A stretch of DNA of 64,000 nt from Lacrimispora saccharolytica (GTDB taxonomy: Bacteria > Bacillota > Clostridia > Lachnospirales > Lachnospiraceae): NCBI GenBank assembly GCA_021531795.1, contig JADYUL010000001.1, positions 248,001 through 312,000 of the forward strand, read 5' to 3'. Positions 55,500-63,700 of the stretch are shown here, piece after piece; the stretch's first letter is position 1; each line of letters opens with the position of its first letter. Made by a program: the position numbers and the translations under genes. Under the pieces are notes generated by a model. The model was not told where the DNA came from. It was given only the letters and a program-made list of their open reading frames with translations, and ran no database searches.

Positions 55500-55528
55500 G
55501 GGGCTCCTGATTAAGGAGCCCCTTTTTA
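55500..55528 (+). terminator. Intrinsic terminator between frr and uppS
   Basis: GGGGCTCCT (55500-55508) pairs perfectly with AGGAGCCCC (55514-55522) around GATTA, followed by five T. The uppS ribosome site follows within 40 nt and no clear promoter is seen, so partial read-through is likely. Confidence 0.9.
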
Positions 55529-55562
55529 TTAAATTTTTGTTTGAACAAAGCCTGGAGGATAT

Positions 55563-56273
55563 ATGGAAATACCAAAGCATGTGGCGATAATACTGGATGG
55601 AAACGGAAGATGGGCCAAGTCCAAGGGACTTCCCAGAAATGCCGGACATGTTCAGGGTGCCAGGGTCGTAGAGGATATGTGTGAGATTACCTATAACATG
55701 GGTATTCAGTATTTTACGGTATATGCATTCTCGACAGAGAACTGGTCAAGACCTAAGGATGAGGTCGATGCCCTGATGAAACTTCTTAGGAACTATATGG
55801 TTAATGCGAAGAAGCGTGCCAATAAAAACAATATGTGTGTCAGGGTAATAGGTGACAAGACAGGACTTGATTGGGACCTTCAGGAATCGATCAGAGACCT
55901 TGAAGAATCGACCAAGAACAATACGGGACTGCATTTCCAGATTGCCATTAATTATGGGGGAAGGGATGAAATCACAAGAGCGGTAAGAAGACTGTCTGCA
56001 GACGTGGCTGAAGGTAAGCTTGAGGCGGATTCGGTTACAGAGGAGACTCTTAATTCTTATCTTGATACAGCCGGACTTCCGGATCCCGACCTACTTATCA
56101 GGACATGTGGTGAGCAGAGAATATCCAATTTCCTATTGTGGCAGCTGGCTTACACGGAATTCTACTTCTGTGACAAGGCATGGCCTGACTTCAATAAGAA
56201 GGAATTGGAGCGTGCAATCGAAAGCTATAATACAAGAAACAGAAAGTTTGGCGGATTAAAAGAAGATAAGTAA
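55563..56273 (+). CDS. uppS: Isoprenyl transferase (undecaprenyl diphosphate synthase)
   Basis: UppS builds the C55 lipid carrier for cell-wall synthesis. The 236-residue cis-prenyltransferase has the catalytic Asp12 in IILDGNGRWAKSKGLPRNAG, FTVYAFSTENWSRP, AINYGGRDEI and the C-terminal signature DLLIRTCGEQRISNFLLWQ. The start follows GGAGG. cdsA follows after 15 nt. Confidence 0.98.
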   Translation: MEIPKHVAIILDGNGRWAKSKGLPRNAGHVQGARVVEDMCEITYNMGIQYFTVYAFSTENWSRPKDEVDALMKLLRNYMVNAKKRANKNNMCVRVIGDKTGLDWDLQESIRDLEESTKNNTGLHFQIAINYGGRDEITRAVRRLSADVAEGKLEADSVTEETLNSYLDTAGLPDPDLLIRTCGEQRISNFLLWQLAYTEFYFCDKAWPDFNKKELERAIESYNTRNRKFGGLKEDK

Positions 56274-56288
56274 TGGAGTGACTGGCCT

Positions 56289-57119
56289 ATGGCTACAAGA
56301 GTAGTAAGCGGACTTGCTTTATTTGTAATAATAGGAATAAGTGTATTGCTGGGGGCGATGCCCTTCGGTATTATTCTTTTGGCTTTTTCTATAATAGCAG
56401 CCTTTGAGTTGTCAAGGGTCGTGGGGATTCACGGCAAGGGTTACAGTGTGAATGTTCTCGAAGCCTGTATGTATGTGGAGACTGTCGTTATATATCTCAT
56501 TTCATTTCTGAGTGATAAGGACAGTGTGGATAAATATATTATGATTTCCCTGATACTCTTCATGCTGGCACTTTTGGCAACCTATGTATTTGCCTTTCCC
56601 AAGTATGAGGTACATCATGTTGCTAAGGCGGCATTCATAGTTTGCTATGCACCGCTGCTGCTTAGCTTTGGATACAGGGTTATGGCTTATACATCACATC
56701 CTATATTACATGTGATATTCATATTCCTGGTACCATGCATAAGTGATATTGCGGCATACTTCGTGGGCAGTACACTTGGCAAGCATAAGCTTGCCCCCGT
56801 ACTCAGTCCTAAGAAATCGATAGAAGGAGCAGTGGGAGCTGTTGTTGTGACAGCAATTGCTTCAAGTATATATGCGGTAGCATTAGGCGCAGCCGGTCTT
56901 TTGGATCCAAAGCTTACATTACTGTTTGCCATTATCGGTGCACTTGGAAGCGTAATATCCCAGATTGGAGATCTTGCAGCATCGGCAATCAAGAGAAACT
57001 ATGCAGTTAAGGATTACGGAAGGCTCATTCCCGGACATGGCGGTATCATGGACAGGATTGACAGCTGGCTTGTCGTTATGCCGATAATCTATATTATGCT
57101 TGAAATATTTACTATGTAG
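56289..57119 (+). CDS. cdsA: Phosphatidate cytidylyltransferase
   Basis: CdsA makes CDP-diacylglycerol from phosphatidic acid and CTP, the branch point of phospholipid synthesis. The 276-residue membrane protein has about eight helices and the C-terminal signature beginning LSPKKSIEGAVGAVV and ending KRNYAVKDYGRLIPGHGGIM. The CTP/metal Asp in SDIAAYFVGSTLGKHKLAP is present. Its start lacks a strong ribosome site, suggesting coupling to uppS. Confidence 0.97.
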   Translation: MATRVVSGLALFVIIGISVLLGAMPFGIILLAFSIIAAFELSRVVGIHGKGYSVNVLEACMYVETVVIYLISFLSDKDSVDKYIMISLILFMLALLATYVFAFPKYEVHHVAKAAFIVCYAPLLLSFGYRVMAYTSHPILHVIFIFLVPCISDIAAYFVGSTLGKHKLAPVLSPKKSIEGAVGAVVVTAIASSIYAVALGAAGLLDPKLTLLFAIIGALGSVISQIGDLAASAIKRNYAVKDYGRLIPGHGGIMDRIDSWLVVMPIIYIMLEIFTM

Positions 57120-57129
57120 AGGAAGAACT

Positions 57130-58275
57130 ATGATAGGAATTACCATTCTTGGGTCGACAGGCTCAATCGGAACCCAAACCCTTGATATTGTAAGAGAATA
57201 CAGAGAAGACCTGAGGGTTGTCGCTATTGCGGCCAACAGACAGGTTGACCTTGTGGAGAAGCAGGTCAGGGAGTTTACACCGAAGTTTGCATGCATGTAC
57301 GACGAGGCTGCGGCTAATGACCTGAAAACCAGACTTGCGGATACAGATACCGTAGTGCTCTCCGGCATGGACGGTCTTATCGAGATATCAACACTTGACG
57401 ACATCGATATGGTGGTGACCGCAATTGTCGGAATGATTGGGCTTAGACCAACCATAGCAGCCATTAATGCTCACAAGGACATAGCTCTTGCCAACAAGGA
57501 AACACTGGTTACGGCAGGCCACATTATCATGCCGCTAATAAAGGAGAAGAATGTTCGCCTCCTTCCGGTTGACAGTGAGCACAGCGCGATATTCCAGTCG
57601 CTACAGGGACAGGACATTCACGGCGGTATCGACGAGATTATCCTCACAGCCTCCGGCGGACCCTTTAGGGGGAAAAAGCGCGAGGAACTGACAGACATCT
57701 CCGTCGCAGATGCTCTTAAGCATCCCAACTGGTCCATGGGACGCAAGATTACAATAGATTCGTCAACCTTATGCAATAAGGGACTTGAGGTAATAGAGGC
57801 TAAGTGGCTCTTTAATGTGGACATAGACAAAATCCACGTATTGATCCAGCCTCAGTCAATTATTCATTCGGGAGTACAGTTTATTGACGGAGCCATAGTT
57901 GCACAGCTGGGTGTTCCCGATATGAAGCTGCCGATTCAGTACGCGCTCTTTTACCCGAAGAGAAGACCGATGAAGGGTAACAGGATTGACTTCAAGGCTT
58001 TGGGTTCTATATCCTTTGATGAGCCGGATACAGATACCTTTATGGGACTTAAGTTTGCGAAAACAGCAGGAAAGAAGGGAGGCAATATGCCCACCGTATT
58101 CAATGCTGCCAATGAGAAAGCCGTAGCGCTTTTCTTAGATAATAAGATTAAGTTCCTGGATATATACGATATTATTTGGGATTGTATGGAGAATGCCACC
58201 TTTATTGAGAATCCGGATGTTGAGGAGATCCTCATGACGGAGCAGTGGTGCTATGACTTCATAGATAAGAGGTAA
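57130..58275 (+). CDS. dxr: 1-deoxy-D-xylulose-5-phosphate reductoisomerase
   Basis: Dxr (IspC) forms MEP in the non-mevalonate isoprenoid pathway. The 381 residues start with the NADPH motif ITILGSTGSIGTQTLDIV and include ANKETLVTAGHIIMPL, LPVDSEHSAIFQSLQG, ILTASGGPFRG, HPNWSMGRKITIDSSTL and NKGLEVIEA (metal Glu), the usual active-site series. ATG 57130 follows GAGGAAG; an in-frame ATG at 57100 lies inside cdsA. Confidence 0.98.
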   Translation: MIGITILGSTGSIGTQTLDIVREYREDLRVVAIAANRQVDLVEKQVREFTPKFACMYDEAAANDLKTRLADTDTVVLSGMDGLIEISTLDDIDMVVTAIVGMIGLRPTIAAINAHKDIALANKETLVTAGHIIMPLIKEKNVRLLPVDSEHSAIFQSLQGQDIHGGIDEIILTASGGPFRGKKREELTDISVADALKHPNWSMGRKITIDSSTLCNKGLEVIEAKWLFNVDIDKIHVLIQPQSIIHSGVQFIDGAIVAQLGVPDMKLPIQYALFYPKRRPMKGNRIDFKALGSISFDEPDTDTFMGLKFAKTAGKKGGNMPTVFNAANEKAVALFLDNKIKFLDIYDIIWDCMENATFIENPDVEEILMTEQWCYDFIDKR

Positions 58276-58276
58276 G

Positions 58277-59440
58277 ATGTTTATTATAGACGGACTTTCA
58301 ACAATAATACTGTTTCTGTTTGTGTTCTGTCTCATAGTGGTGAGTCATGAGTTCGGGCACTTCCTGCTTGCCAGGGTTAACGGAGTCAGAGTGAAGGAAT
58401 TCACGGTCGGAATGGGACCGAAGCTTGTCGGATGGCACAGGAACGGCACCGACTTCGCGATAAGACTGCTTCCGATTGGAGGAGCCTGTATCTACGACCT
58501 TGAGGACGAGGAAGAGATCCTGGAGGAGAGCGGCAGTATCAAGGGGAACGCAACGGGAGATATTGCTGACAGTAATCTTAAAGACAAGGCCGGAAGTGAC
58601 GATGGCTTTCTTAATGAGAAAGTCGGTATTCCGTACGGGAAGGCTTCTGTTATGAAGAGGATTTCTATTGTCATTGCGGGTCCTCTGTTCAACTTCATCC
58701 TTGCATATATACTGGCTGTCATTGTGACCTGGTTCTGCGGATCCACGGTTCCCGTAATCAACGGACTTATAGAGGGATATCCCGCTGAGGAGGCAGGAAT
58801 TGAGCCCGGAGATGTGATTGTCAGCATGAACGGCAGTTCCGTGTATCTGGCAACAGAGATATATGTAAATACCTACATCAACAAGGAACGTCCTATGAAT
58901 ATCGAATTCATGCGTGACGGTGAGCTTCACAGTGTGACAGTTAATCCCAAATACGATGAAGAACTTGACAGGTATCTCATTGGCTTCAACGGATATGGCA
59001 AGTATATAGACTGCAGAAATTCGGAAATATTTAAGCACGCCTACTATGAATTCAGATACGGCGTAGTGGGCACCTATAAATCAATTATCATGCTGTTAGA
59101 GGGCAGAGGCAGCAAGGATGATGTGGCAGGACCGATCGGTATGGCTCAGACCGTGGATACGATCAAGGATGAGTCGATACCCTACGGTTTCGGCACGCTG
59201 ATGCTTAACATGCTTAACCTTGCGATGATCCTGTCGGTAAATCTGGGAATACTGAATCTGCTGCCGCTTCCGGCAATCGACGGCGGCAAGCTGGTGCTCT
59301 TAGTTATTGAAGCACTTAGGGGCAAACCAATATCACCTGAGAAGGAAGGCCTTATCAATCTGATAGGCTTTGCCTTACTTATGGTACTCATGGTCTTCGT
59401 TATGTATAACGATATAATAAGGTGGATAACGACAGGATAA
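58277..59440 (+). CDS. rseP: RIP metalloprotease RseP (site-2 protease)
   Basis: An intramembrane zinc protease that cleaves anti-sigma factors or signal peptide remnants. The 387 residues have the zinc motif HEFGH (24-28) in the first helix, a PDZ domain around GYPAEEAGIEPGDVIVSMNG and the second zinc motif NLLPLPAIDGGKL in a later helix. An acidic insertion (about 75-115: LEDEEEILEESGS...) lies between the first helix and the PDZ domain. It starts 1 nt after dxr. The usual follower ispG is absent; a terminator and the fatty-acid operon come next. Confidence 0.95.
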   Translation: MFIIDGLSTIILFLFVFCLIVVSHEFGHFLLARVNGVRVKEFTVGMGPKLVGWHRNGTDFAIRLLPIGGACIYDLEDEEEILEESGSIKGNATGDIADSNLKDKAGSDDGFLNEKVGIPYGKASVMKRISIVIAGPLFNFILAYILAVIVTWFCGSTVPVINGLIEGYPAEEAGIEPGDVIVSMNGSSVYLATEIYVNTYINKERPMNIEFMRDGELHSVTVNPKYDEELDRYLIGFNGYGKYIDCRNSEIFKHAYYEFRYGVVGTYKSIIMLLEGRGSKDDVAGPIGMAQTVDTIKDESIPYGFGTLMLNMLNLAMILSVNLGILNLLPLPAIDGGKLVLLVIEALRGKPISPEKEGLINLIGFALLMVLMVFVMYNDIIRWITTG

Positions 59441-59459
59441 AATGTGAATTATTCGCCTC

Positions 59460-59483
59460 GTGGTTTTTGAAACCACCTTTTGT
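59460..59483 (+). terminator. Intrinsic terminator after rseP
   Basis: GTGGTTT (59460-59466) pairs with AAACCAC (59470-59476) around TTG, followed by CTTTTGTT. It is moderately strong. Confidence 0.7.
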
Positions 59484-59512
59484 TAATAAATTGTAAATTG
59501 AGAAAAAAGGTG

Positions 59513-59541
59513 TTGACATTGAGTACACCTGAGAATATTAT
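59513..59541 (+). promoter_or_regulatory. Promoter of the fatty-acid synthesis operon
   Basis: Consensus TTGACA (59513-59518) and TATTAT (59536-59541) are separated by exactly 17 bp. Transcription should start near 59548, inside the double palindrome described next. Confidence 0.85.
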
Positions 59542-59570
59542 TTGAGTGTCAAACAATTTGACACTCAAAT
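59540..59570 (+). promoter_or_regulatory. Tandem FabT-type operator boxes over the fab promoter
   Basis: ATTTGAGTGTCAAA (59540-59553), CAA, TTTGACACTCAAAT (59557-59570) is a perfect 14-bp inverted repeat. Each arm is itself a 13-bp quasi-palindrome of form TTTGA-N3-TCAAA, the core of the FabT (MarR-family fatty-acid repressor) box. So two boxes, 16 bp centre to centre, cover the -10 edge and the start site. T-rich sequence follows, so read-through RNA from rseP would also meet a terminator-like hairpin. RNA starting at 59548 would contain only part of the first arm, which favours an operator role. Confidence 0.75.
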
Positions 59571-59611
59571 TTTTATTATAATCAAATTATTTATCTAAAG
59601 GAGAGAAAACC

Positions 59612-59842
59612 ATGTTAGAAAAGATTGCAGCATTACTTAACGAGAAGCTTGATATTGACACAGCAGATGTTACACTTGAGGCATCCTTCAAGGAAGATCT
59701 TGAGATCGATTCACTTGACCTCTTTGACCTTGTAATGTCAATCGAGGAGGAGTTCGGACTTGAGATTCCTTCAGAAGAGCTTGAGAAACTTACAACAGTT
59801 GGTGCAATGGTAGATTATCTTAAGGCTCACGGAGTTGAATAA
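59612..59842 (+). CDS. acpP: Acyl carrier protein
   Basis: AcpP carries growing acyl chains on a phosphopantetheine arm. The 76-residue acidic protein has the attachment serine Ser34 in LEIDSLDLFDLVMSIEEEFG. AAAGGAGAG precedes the start. It is the first gene of the fab operon and overlaps fabK by one base. Codons look optimised for high expression (repeated CTT, GAG, AAG, ACA). Confidence 0.98.
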   Translation: MLEKIAALLNEKLDIDTADVTLEASFKEDLEIDSLDLFDLVMSIEEEFGLEIPSEELEKLTTVGAMVDYLKAHGVE

Positions 59843-60777
59843 TGAAAACCGGAATCACAGAACTTTTGGGAATTGAATATCCAATTATTCAGGGCGGTAT
59901 GGCCTGGGTTGCAGAATACAATCTTGCAGCAGCCGTATCCAATGCAGGCGGCTTCGGTATAATCGGAGCGGCATCTGCTCCGCCTGAAATAGTAAGAGAG
60001 CAGATCCTTAAGTGTAAGGAATTGACAGACAAGCCCTTCGGCGTGAATGTCATGCTCATGAATCCCAATGCCGAAGAGGTAGCAAAGATTGTAATCGAAG
60101 AAGGCGTCAAGGCAGTAACAACCGGAGCAGGCAATCCTGCCAAGTTCATTCCCATGTGGAAGGAAGCCGGAGTAAAGGTTATACCTGTGGTTGCAAGCGT
60201 TGCAATGGCAGTCATGATGGAGAGAACGGGTGCTGATGCAATTGTTGCCGAAGGTATGGAAAGTGGCGGACACATAGGTCAGACCACTACCATGGCACTG
60301 CTTCCCCAGGTGGTCGATGCGGTGAACATCCCGGTAATCGGTGCCGGCGGTATCGCAGACGGCAGAGGCTTCGCTGCGGCAATAATGCTCGGCGCAGAAG
60401 CTGTTCAGATGGGTACAGCCTTCCTTGTTGCCAAGGAGAACATTGTACATGAGAATTACCGTAACAAAGTAATCGCAGCCAAGGATATTGATTCTGTTGT
60501 AACAGGCACCTCAACAGGACATCCGGTAAGGGGACTTAGAAACCACATGACTAAGGAATACCTTCGCCTGGAGAAGGAGGGAGCTACAATTGACGAGCTC
60601 GAAAAAATAACCCTTGGCGCACTGAGGAGAGCCGTAATCGAAGGAGATGCCAAGGATGGTACAGTCATGGCAGGCCAGATTGCAGGTCTAATCAAGAAGG
60701 AAGCTACCTGCAAGGAAATCATCACCTCAATCTACAATGAGGGTGTTGAATTACTTAACAGAGGTGTTAATCAGTAA
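59842..60777 (+). CDS. fabK: Enoyl-ACP reductase II (FMN-dependent)
   Basis: FabK performs the last reduction of each elongation cycle and replaces FabI in many Firmicutes. The 311-residue TIM-barrel flavoprotein shows YPIIQGGMAWVAEYNLAAAV, NAGGFGIIGAASAPPE, GVNVMLMNPN, MESGGHIGQTTTMALLPQVV and GAGGIADGRGFAAAIMLGAE (FMN site). The start overlaps the acpP stop. No fabI is seen in the window. Confidence 0.97.
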   Translation: MKTGITELLGIEYPIIQGGMAWVAEYNLAAAVSNAGGFGIIGAASAPPEIVREQILKCKELTDKPFGVNVMLMNPNAEEVAKIVIEEGVKAVTTGAGNPAKFIPMWKEAGVKVIPVVASVAMAVMMERTGADAIVAEGMESGGHIGQTTTMALLPQVVDAVNIPVIGAGGIADGRGFAAAIMLGAEAVQMGTAFLVAKENIVHENYRNKVIAAKDIDSVVTGTSTGHPVRGLRNHMTKEYLRLEKEGATIDELEKITLGALRRAVIEGDAKDGTVMAGQIAGLIKKEATCKEIITSIYNEGVELLNRGVNQ

Positions 60778-60796
60778 TTTAGAAAGTGAGTGGAAG

Positions 60797-61720
60797 ATGA
60801 GCAAAATTGCATTTATTTTCCCGGGTCAGGGATCACAATATGTAGGAATGGGCAAGGACTTCTATGACAGCTACGAGGAGGTTAGAGACCTCTTTAAGCT
60901 GGCGAATGAGGTCACCGGTCTTAACCTTGAAGAGATATGCTTTACAGAGAATGAAAAGCTTAATCAGACGGAATATACCCAGATAGCAATGCTTCTTACA
61001 GAAATGTCTATATTAAAGGTCGTGAGAAAGCTCGGTGTTACAGCAGTTATGAGCGCCGGACTGTCATTGGGTGAGTACGGAGCGCTTGCTGCGGCTGATG
61101 TGCTTTCCGACCGCGATCTTCTCAGTCTTATCAGGAAGCGTGGTATCTATATGCAGAATGCTTATCCGACAGGCGGAGGCATGTGTGCCATACTCGGTCT
61201 TGATACTGAGCTTGTGGAGAAAGCATGTGAGGAGACAGATGGCTATGTAAGAATAGCCAATTACAATTGCCCCGGTCAGCTTATTATCACGGGGGAAAAA
61301 GTGCCCGTGACTAACGCTGCTAACAAGTGTTGTGAACTTGGTGCCAAGAAGACCGTAGAGCTTAATGTAAGCGGACCCTTCCACTCATCACTTCTTAAGG
61401 ATGCTGCTGATAAGCTTGCAGATGAACTTAAGAAGGTAAGCATTAATAACCCCCGTATCCCTTATGTATGTAATGTGGATGCTACAGCGGTTACTACCAA
61501 CGAAAACATAGCCGGGCTTCTGTCAGACCAGGTAATAAGTCCGGTTAAGTGGGAGCAGAGCTTTAAGTTTATGCTCGATAATGGAATTGATACCTTTATT
61601 GAAATGGGACCCGGCAAGACCCTGTCAGGCTTCGCTAAGAGGATTGACAGAGGAGCTAAGGTTATCAGTATTCAGACTGTGGAAGATTTGGAAAAAATAT
61701 CAGAGGTATGCAATGGATAA
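60797..61720 (+). CDS. fabD: Malonyl-CoA:ACP transacylase
   Basis: FabD loads malonyl groups onto ACP. The 307 residues start KIAFIFPGQGSQYVGMG. The nucleophile Ser lies in AGLSLGEYGALAA, where the residue before the serine pair is Leu rather than the His of the common GHSLGE motif. The catalytic His is in SGPFHSSLLKDA. ATG 60797 follows GTGAGTGGAAG; frame further upstream lies inside fabK. It overlaps fabG by 8 bp. Confidence 0.97.
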   Translation: MSKIAFIFPGQGSQYVGMGKDFYDSYEEVRDLFKLANEVTGLNLEEICFTENEKLNQTEYTQIAMLLTEMSILKVVRKLGVTAVMSAGLSLGEYGALAAADVLSDRDLLSLIRKRGIYMQNAYPTGGGMCAILGLDTELVEKACEETDGYVRIANYNCPGQLIITGEKVPVTNAANKCCELGAKKTVELNVSGPFHSSLLKDAADKLADELKKVSINNPRIPYVCNVDATAVTTNENIAGLLSDQVISPVKWEQSFKFMLDNGIDTFIEMGPGKTLSGFAKRIDRGAKVISIQTVEDLEKISEVCNG

Positions 61721-62447
61721 GGTAGCAATTGTAACCGGTGCAAGCCGTGGAATAGGAAGAGCCATAGCGACAGAGCTTGCAAGCAGTGGCATGTATGTGG
61801 TTGTAAACTTCGCAGGTAACGAGGAGAGCGCAACGGAAACACTAAGGCTTGTAAGAGAAGCAGGCGGTGACGGTGAAATATATAAGGCTAATGTCGCAAA
61901 CGAAGCAGAATGCAAAGCCATGTGCGATGATGTTGTGAAGCGGCTCGGTAAGGTAGATGTTCTTGTAAACAATGCAGGAATCACAAGAGATAAACTTGTG
62001 ATGGCTATGAGCGATGAGGACTTTAAAAGTGTAGTTGATACCAACCTTCTCGGAACCTTTCATATGATTAAATTATTAGTCAGATATATGCTTAAGAACA
62101 AGGGAGGCAGAATAATCAATATCGCATCGGTAAGCGGAGTACTGGGCAATGCCGGTCAGGCTAACTATTCGGCATCCAAGGCGGGAGTTATAGGATTAAC
62201 CAAGTCGGTGGCAAGAGAACTCGCTACCAAGAATATATGTGTTAATGCAGTAGCCCCGGGATTTATTGAGACCGATATGGTTAAGGCTATGAGCGAGGGC
62301 GCAATTGAGGCAGGTGTAGCTTCTATACCAATGAAGAGACTGGGACAGCCTGAGGATATAGCGGCCATGGTAGGTTTCCTTGCTTCTGATAAGGCATCCT
62401 ATATAACAGGACAGGTAATCAATGTTGACGGCGGAATGGCCATCTAA
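61713..62447 (+). CDS. fabG: 3-oxoacyl-ACP reductase
   Basis: FabG reduces beta-ketoacyl-ACP with NADPH. The 244-residue short-chain dehydrogenase has the cofactor motif VTGASRGIGRAIA, NNAGITRDKLVMAMSDEDF, the catalytic Ser in IASVSGVLGNAGQ and YSASKAG with Tyr and Lys. ATG 61713 overlaps the fabD end, matching the usual FabG length. fabF follows after 9 nt. Confidence 0.97.
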   Translation: MDKVAIVTGASRGIGRAIATELASSGMYVVVNFAGNEESATETLRLVREAGGDGEIYKANVANEAECKAMCDDVVKRLGKVDVLVNNAGITRDKLVMAMSDEDFKSVVDTNLLGTFHMIKLLVRYMLKNKGGRIINIASVSGVLGNAGQANYSASKAGVIGLTKSVARELATKNICVNAVAPGFIETDMVKAMSEGAIEAGVASIPMKRLGQPEDIAAMVGFLASDKASYITGQVINVDGGMAI

Positions 62448-62456
62448 GGAGGATAT

Positions 62457-63689
62457 ATGTCAAGAAGAGTTGTAATAACAGGCCTTGGAGCCATTACTCC
62501 AATAGGAAACAGTGTAGATGATTTCTATGCGGGAATCAAGGAAGGCAGAATCGGCCTGGATAATATCAGCAAGTTTGATACTTCTGATTTCAGGGTAAAA
62601 ATTGCTGCGGAGGTTAAGGATTTTGCTCCTGAAAACTATATGGATAAGAAGGCAGCCAGAAGAATGGAGCCCTTCTGTCAGTATGCTGTTGCGGCAGCAG
62701 GTGAGGCGATAAAGGATTCAGGTCTTGATATAGAAAAGGAAGACCCCTTTATGGTGGGTTGTGCCATTGCCTCAGGTGTAGGAAGCCTGCAGCTGTTTGA
62801 GAAGGAGCATACAAGACAGCTTGAGAAGGGTGGAGATAAGGTTGCCCCTCTATTTATTCCGATGTTCATCTCCAATATGGCAGCAGGTAATGTCAGCATT
62901 ACCTACGGTCTTAAGGGTAAGAATATCAATGTGGTTACAGCCTGTGCTTCAGGTACCAATTCGGTAGGTGAGGCTTTCAGAACCATCCAGTACGGCGATG
63001 CTGATGTCATGCTTGCCGGCGGTTCTGAGGCATCAATTACACCTATGGGTATTGCGGGCTTCTCTTCACTCAATGCACTGTCAGTAAGTGAGGATAAGAG
63101 TAGATGTTCAATTCCTTTTGATAAGGATAGAAACGGTTTCGTCATGGGCGAGGGCGCAGCCATCCTTGTACTTGAGGAGCTTGAGCATGCACGAAAGAGG
63201 GGCGCCAAGATATATGCAGAGGTTGTGGGCTACGGCTGTAGCGCAGATGCATATCATATTACCAGTCCGGATGAAACCGGCGAGGGCGCAGCAAGAGCAA
63301 TGCTTAATGCCTGCAATGACGCAGGGGTATCAACAGATGACATTGACTATATCAATGCTCACGGTACAAGCACACATCACAATGACTTATTTGAGACCAA
63401 GGCAATCAAGCTCACCTTCGGAGAGCATGCCTATGATATTATGATCAACTCTACCAAGTCCATGATAGGACATCTGCTTGGAGCCGCAGGTGCAATCGAG
63501 CTTGTAACCTGTGCCAAGGAACTTGAAGACGGCTTCGTACACGCTACAGTCGGACTTAAGGAAACAGAGGAAGAGATGGACTTAGACTACTGCAAGGAGA
63601 GCAGAAATGCCGACATTCAGTACGCACTCAGCAACTCGTTTGGCTTCGGCGGACACAACGCCTGTGTTCTTCTGAAGAAGTGGTCATAG
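62457..63689 (+). CDS. fabF: 3-oxoacyl-ACP synthase II
   Basis: FabF elongates acyl-ACP by condensation with malonyl-ACP. The 410-residue thiolase-fold enzyme has Cys163 in VVTACASGTNSVGEA and the two histidines in INAHGTSTHHND and STKSMIGHLLGAAGAIE. The start follows AAGGAGG. fabZ comes 11 nt later. The accB gene often found between them is missing. Confidence 0.98.
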   Translation: MSRRVVITGLGAITPIGNSVDDFYAGIKEGRIGLDNISKFDTSDFRVKIAAEVKDFAPENYMDKKAARRMEPFCQYAVAAAGEAIKDSGLDIEKEDPFMVGCAIASGVGSLQLFEKEHTRQLEKGGDKVAPLFIPMFISNMAAGNVSITYGLKGKNINVVTACASGTNSVGEAFRTIQYGDADVMLAGGSEASITPMGIAGFSSLNALSVSEDKSRCSIPFDKDRNGFVMGEGAAILVLEELEHARKRGAKIYAEVVGYGCSADAYHITSPDETGEGAARAMLNACNDAGVSTDDIDYINAHGTSTHHNDLFETKAIKLTFGEHAYDIMINSTKSMIGHLLGAAGAIELVTCAKELEDGFVHATVGLKETEEEMDLDYCKESRNADIQYALSNSFGFGGHNACVLLKKWS

Positions 63690-63700
63690 GAGGATAAAAA

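Noticed and set aside
54819..55649. Minus-strand open frame of about 276 codons across pyrH, frr and uppS
   Set aside because: Antisense to three core genes and to a terminator; no supporting signals.
58298..59038. Minus-strand open frame of about 246 codons opposite rseP
   Set aside because: Antisense shadow of a confident protease gene with no start signals.
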